From the NCBI RefSeq assembly GCF_026248825.1, contig NZ_CP110973.1, positions 1,178,001 through 1,242,000 on the forward strand: a stretch of 64,000 bases of DNA, in the 5' to 3' direction. The notes below the pieces were generated by a model that had not been told where the DNA came from, did not search any database, and saw only the letters and a program-made list of their open reading frames with translations. Each line of letters starts with the position of its first letter. The stretch's first letter is position 1. Positions 61,226 to 64,000 of the stretch are shown one piece after another. This stretch comes from Larkinella insperata (GTDB taxonomy: Bacteria; Bacteroidota; Bacteroidia; Cytophagales; Spirosomataceae). A program made the position numbers and the translations under genes.

Positions 61226-62635
61226 ATGAGAACGGGGCTAAAAATCAATACGCTCTTTCTGGCTTTGCTCTTCGCGGGAAGCGCTGTTTTCGGGCAATCG
61301 GCAACGTCCAGACCCAACATCGTTTTCATCATGGCCGACGATCTGGGGTATACGGACCTGGGCTGCTACGGCAACCCGTACATCCGAACGCCCCACATCG
61401 ACGCGCTGGCAAAAAGCGGCTTGCGGTTCACCCAGGCGTATTCGGCCTGCCCGGTTTGCTCGCCATCCCGGGCCGCCATCCTGACCGGCAAACACCCCGC
61501 CCGGCTGCATCTCACCAACTTCATCGCGGGCGACCGGAAGGATACGGCTTCCCCGCTGCTGCCCGCGCCCTGGACCAAGTACCTGGCTCCTTCGGAAACA
61601 ACGCTGGCGGAAATCGTGCAGCGCAACGGCTACCAGACCGGCATCGTCGGGAAGTGGCATTTGGGCACCGGCAGCGCCGATTCCACGGCTCCGGCGGCTC
61701 AGGGCTTTATCTACGACCGCATCATTGCCAAAAACGGGTTGGATTACTACAACTACACCATTACGGCGCGGGGTCAAACGGTATTCGAAGACAAAGGCAC
61801 GCACTACCTGACCGACAAACTGACGGATTACGCCGTGGAATTCATCGACCAGAACAAAGACCGGCCGTTTTTTCTGTACCTGACGTATTCCGCCCCGCAC
61901 ATCATGCTGGTGCCGAAAGCCGATAAGCTCAAGTACTATTTCGATACCTACGCCACCCGGTCAAAGGGCCGGTTTAACCCCAATTATGCCGCCATGATTG
62001 AGAGCATGGACGACGGCGTAGGGCGGGTCATGGCGCAACTGTCCAGGTATCAATTACTCGACAACACCCTCATTGTTTTTACCTCCGACAACGGCGGTCT
62101 GGGCTTGCCCGAGCTCGGTCCGACACCGACGAACCTGGCTCCGTTGCGGGCCTGGAAAGGACACGTTTACGAGGGCGGCATCCGGGTTCCGCTGATTTTT
62201 TCGTGGAGAGGGCACATCGGCGAGCGGGCCGAAACCGCCAATTACATCACCGGCACGGATTTCCTGCCCACCTTTCTGGAGGCACTCAGCATTGGCAACC
62301 AGCCCGCCAGCCCGGACGGCCGAAGCTTTTACGGGGTGCTGAAAAATCCGGCCCAACCCGTGGACCGGGGACCGATTTTCTGGCACTATCCGCATTTCAG
62401 CAACCAGGAGGGTCGGCCCTCGGCGGCCATTCGCTGGGGGGATTACAAACTGGTGGAACTGTACGAGACCGGTAAGCTCGAGCTGTACAACCTGAAGGAG
62501 GACATTTCCGAGCAGAAAGACCTGGCTGCGGCCTTACCCGACAAGACCAGGGAGCTGGCCGACCGGCTGAAAAAATGGCGTTCGGAGGTCAACGCCAACA
62601 TGCCCGTACCGAACCCCGCCTACAAAAAACGGTAA
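61226..62635 (+). CDS. Sulfatase 4
   Basis: The 469-aa family S1 sulfatase begins MRTGLKINTLFLALLFAGSA (signal peptide). It has NIVFIMADDLGYTDLGCYGN, CSPSRAAILTGKHPARLHLT (Cys78), GIVGKWHLG, YLTYSAPHIMLVPKADK and VFTSDNGGLGLPELG. Motifs are complete, so it should be active once Cys78 is matured. It starts 3 nt after the stop of sulfatase 3. The layout resembles Bacteroidota sulfatases acting on sulfated glycans. Confidence 0.9.
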   Translation: MRTGLKINTLFLALLFAGSAVFGQSATSRPNIVFIMADDLGYTDLGCYGNPYIRTPHIDALAKSGLRFTQAYSACPVCSPSRAAILTGKHPARLHLTNFIAGDRKDTASPLLPAPWTKYLAPSETTLAEIVQRNGYQTGIVGKWHLGTGSADSTAPAAQGFIYDRIIAKNGLDYYNYTITARGQTVFEDKGTHYLTDKLTDYAVEFIDQNKDRPFFLYLTYSAPHIMLVPKADKLKYYFDTYATRSKGRFNPNYAAMIESMDDGVGRVMAQLSRYQLLDNTLIVFTSDNGGLGLPELGPTPTNLAPLRAWKGHVYEGGIRVPLIFSWRGHIGERAETANYITGTDFLPTFLEALSIGNQPASPDGRSFYGVLKNPAQPVDRGPIFWHYPHFSNQEGRPSAAIRWGDYKLVELYETGKLELYNLKEDISEQKDLAAALPDKTRELADRLKKWRSEVNANMPVPNPAYKKR

Positions 62636-62663
62636 AGTATTACCTGATTTGACGACAACATAC

Positions 62664-64000
62664 ATGATGAAACGAGTTTTAATCAGTCTGACGCTGGCGA
62701 CCCTGTTGGTCAATGCCTCGGTCGCACAACCGAAAAAACGGTCTACGGGCTCGGCCAACGCCGGTAAGCCCAACATCATTCTCGTCATGGTGGACGATCT
62801 GGGTTACTCGGACTTTGGGGCTTACGGCTCCGAAATCAGGACACCCACCATTGACAAGCTGGCGGCCGAAGGATTGCGGCTGCGGGAGTTCTACAACAAC
62901 TCGATCTGTGCCCCCACGCGGGCGTCGCTCATTACGGGGCAGTACCACCACAAAGCCGGGGTTGGGTACTTCAACGTCAACCTGGGACTGCCCGCTTATC
63001 AGGGCTGGCTGAACAAGGAGTCGCTGACGTTCGGCGAGGTGCTGAAAAGCGCAGGGTACAACACGTATCTGTCGGGCAAGTGGCATGTGGGCAATGATAG
63101 TCTGTATTGGCCCAACCAGCGCGGCTTCGACCGGTTTTATGGGTTTATCGGCGGTGCCAGCAACTTCTATGACATCAGTCCGTATAAGGACAAGGTGCCG
63201 CCCGTCGAACTGGTGGAGAACAACAAACGGATCCGGCTGGAACCGGGCAAATACCTGACCGACGAGATCACGAACCACGCCATTTCGTACATCAACGAGT
63301 CTGGAAATAAGCCGTTTTTTCTGTATCTGGCCTACAACGCCCCGCACTGGCCCCTCCAGGCCCCGGCCGAAGACATTGCCAAGTATAAGGACCGCTACGC
63401 CATCGGTTGGGATTCGCTCCGGAAAGAGCGGCTGGCGAAGCAGATCAAACTGGGCATTGCCGACCCGAAACAATCCATCGCCGAGCACGACCCCGAAGTG
63501 GTGGACTGGCAAAGCCTGACTTACGACGAGCAGCAGCTCTGGCAGCGCAAAATGGAAGTGTACGCGGCCATGGTGGACCGGGTAGACCAGAATCTGGCCC
63601 GCGTCCTGGCCGAACTCCAGCGGCTCAACAAGGCCGACAACACGCTCATCGTGCTGATTTCCGACAATGGTGCGCAGGGTGGCCTGATCCCCACCGGCCG
63701 GAAACGCCCTCGTAGTTCGGGACCAATTGGCTCGGCTGGATCATATGATTACCAGGAACAAAACTGGGCCTACGTTTCCAATACGCCCTTCCGCAATTAC
63801 AAAGCCACGCCCTACGAAGGCGGTATCAGCTCCCCCTTCATCGCCTGGTTTCCCAAGAAAATTAAGGGCGGCACGCTGGCCAAAGGTACCGGCCACCTCA
63901 TTGACCTGGCTCCGACCTTCTACGAACTGGCGGGTGCGGCCTATCCCCAGACGTTCAAAGGCGTGAAAACCAATCCGCTGCCCGGTGTGAGCCTGACCAA
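62664..64000 (+). CDS. Sulfatase 5 (arylsulfatase type), partial
   Basis: The readable 445 residues start with MMKRVLISLTLATLLVNASV (signal peptide). They have NIILVMVDDLGYSDFGAYGS, CAPTRASLITGQYHHKAGVG (Cys82), LSGKWHVG, YLAYNAPHWPLQAP and VLISDNGAQGGLIPTGR. The long insertion after APHWPLQAP and the NAPHWPL motif match arylsulfatases of the AtsA type. The C-terminal part runs off the right edge, so further genes of the locus probably follow. Confidence 0.88.
   Translation, partial: MMKRVLISLTLATLLVNASVAQPKKRSTGSANAGKPNIILVMVDDLGYSDFGAYGSEIRTPTIDKLAAEGLRLREFYNNSICAPTRASLITGQYHHKAGVGYFNVNLGLPAYQGWLNKESLTFGEVLKSAGYNTYLSGKWHVGNDSLYWPNQRGFDRFYGFIGGASNFYDISPYKDKVPPVELVENNKRIRLEPGKYLTDEITNHAISYINESGNKPFFLYLAYNAPHWPLQAPAEDIAKYKDRYAIGWDSLRKERLAKQIKLGIADPKQSIAEHDPEVVDWQSLTYDEQQLWQRKMEVYAAMVDRVDQNLARVLAELQRLNKADNTLIVLISDNGAQGGLIPTGRKRPRSSGPIGSAGSYDYQEQNWAYVSNTPFRNYKATPYEGGISSPFIAWFPKKIKGGTLAKGTGHLIDLAPTFYELAGAAYPQTFKGVKTNPLPGVSLT

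Noticed and set aside
1..64000. CRISPR arrays, rRNA genes and insertion sequences
   Set aside because: I saw no regularly spaced repeats with unique spacers, no rRNA-like sequence and no transposase. Only one tRNA is evident.

Overview
The window looks like a chromosome segment of a Bacteroidota bacterium, most likely a Cytophagales/Spirosomaceae-type organism. The evidence is a SusC/SusD pair, a type IX secretion C-terminal domain, promoters of the TTTG/TAnnTTTG type, A-rich start contexts with little Shine-Dalgarno signal, and a CTnDOT-like tyrosine recombinase. The host backbone is fairly GC-rich. Two regions are visibly AT-rich: the core of the polysaccharide cluster (about 5.3-10.6 kb) and an integrated element (20.9-34.3 kb).

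Layout. 1-15334 (minus strand): one long, mostly overlapping operon for a cell-surface or exopolysaccharide. It runs Wza-type exporter, Wzz-type chain-length protein, UDP-sugar dehydrogenase, Wzx flippase, GT2, Wzy-like polymerase, GT11, two duplicated GT2, two GT4, then PglC/PglD/PglE-like genes for a bacillosamine-type initiating sugar (PglE runs off the left edge). 15562-20759: OmpA-family protein, tgt, a membrane GT2, rsmG and a small PH-like protein. 20870-20943: tRNA-Asn(GTT).

20930-34295: a 13.4-kb integrative element inserted at the 3' end of tRNA-Asn and bounded by 31-bp direct repeats. It has a tyrosine integrase, divergent HTH regulators with palindromic operators, a CHC2-type primase and a VapE-type helicase, but no visible structural or conjugation genes. 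This resembles a phage satellite (PICI-like). Its two ends carry cargo that looks like defence genes: an HD-Hsp90-type ATPase fusion next to a DUF5677-like protein at one end, and a ParB-AAA ATPase fusion coupled to a TOPRIM-like protein at the other.

34420-47347: a T9SS-sorted protein, phytase-like and PhoX-like lipoproteins, an imelysin-like/di-haem cytochrome c peroxidase, small hypothetical proteins, a Na/Pi cotransporter, a lipoprotein/membrane protein pair and a PQQ dehydrogenase with an internal cytochrome c. 47410-48833: pirin and a divergent HxlR regulator.

49012-64000: a sulfatase-rich utilisation locus: SusC, SusD, two tiny membrane proteins, a sterol-desaturase-family enzyme, five sulfatases (the last runs off the right edge) and a periplasmic rhodanese. 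It has no linked ECF sigma factor, anti-sigma factor or hybrid two-component regulator in the window. Instead, the promoter precedes a roughly 565-nt structured leader that contains a 37-codon ORF ending in four consecutive Cys codons before the stop. This suggests that the sulfur-scavenging locus is controlled by a cysteine-sensing leader peptide. That leader and the ParB-AAA/TOPRIM pair are the two most interesting candidates here.
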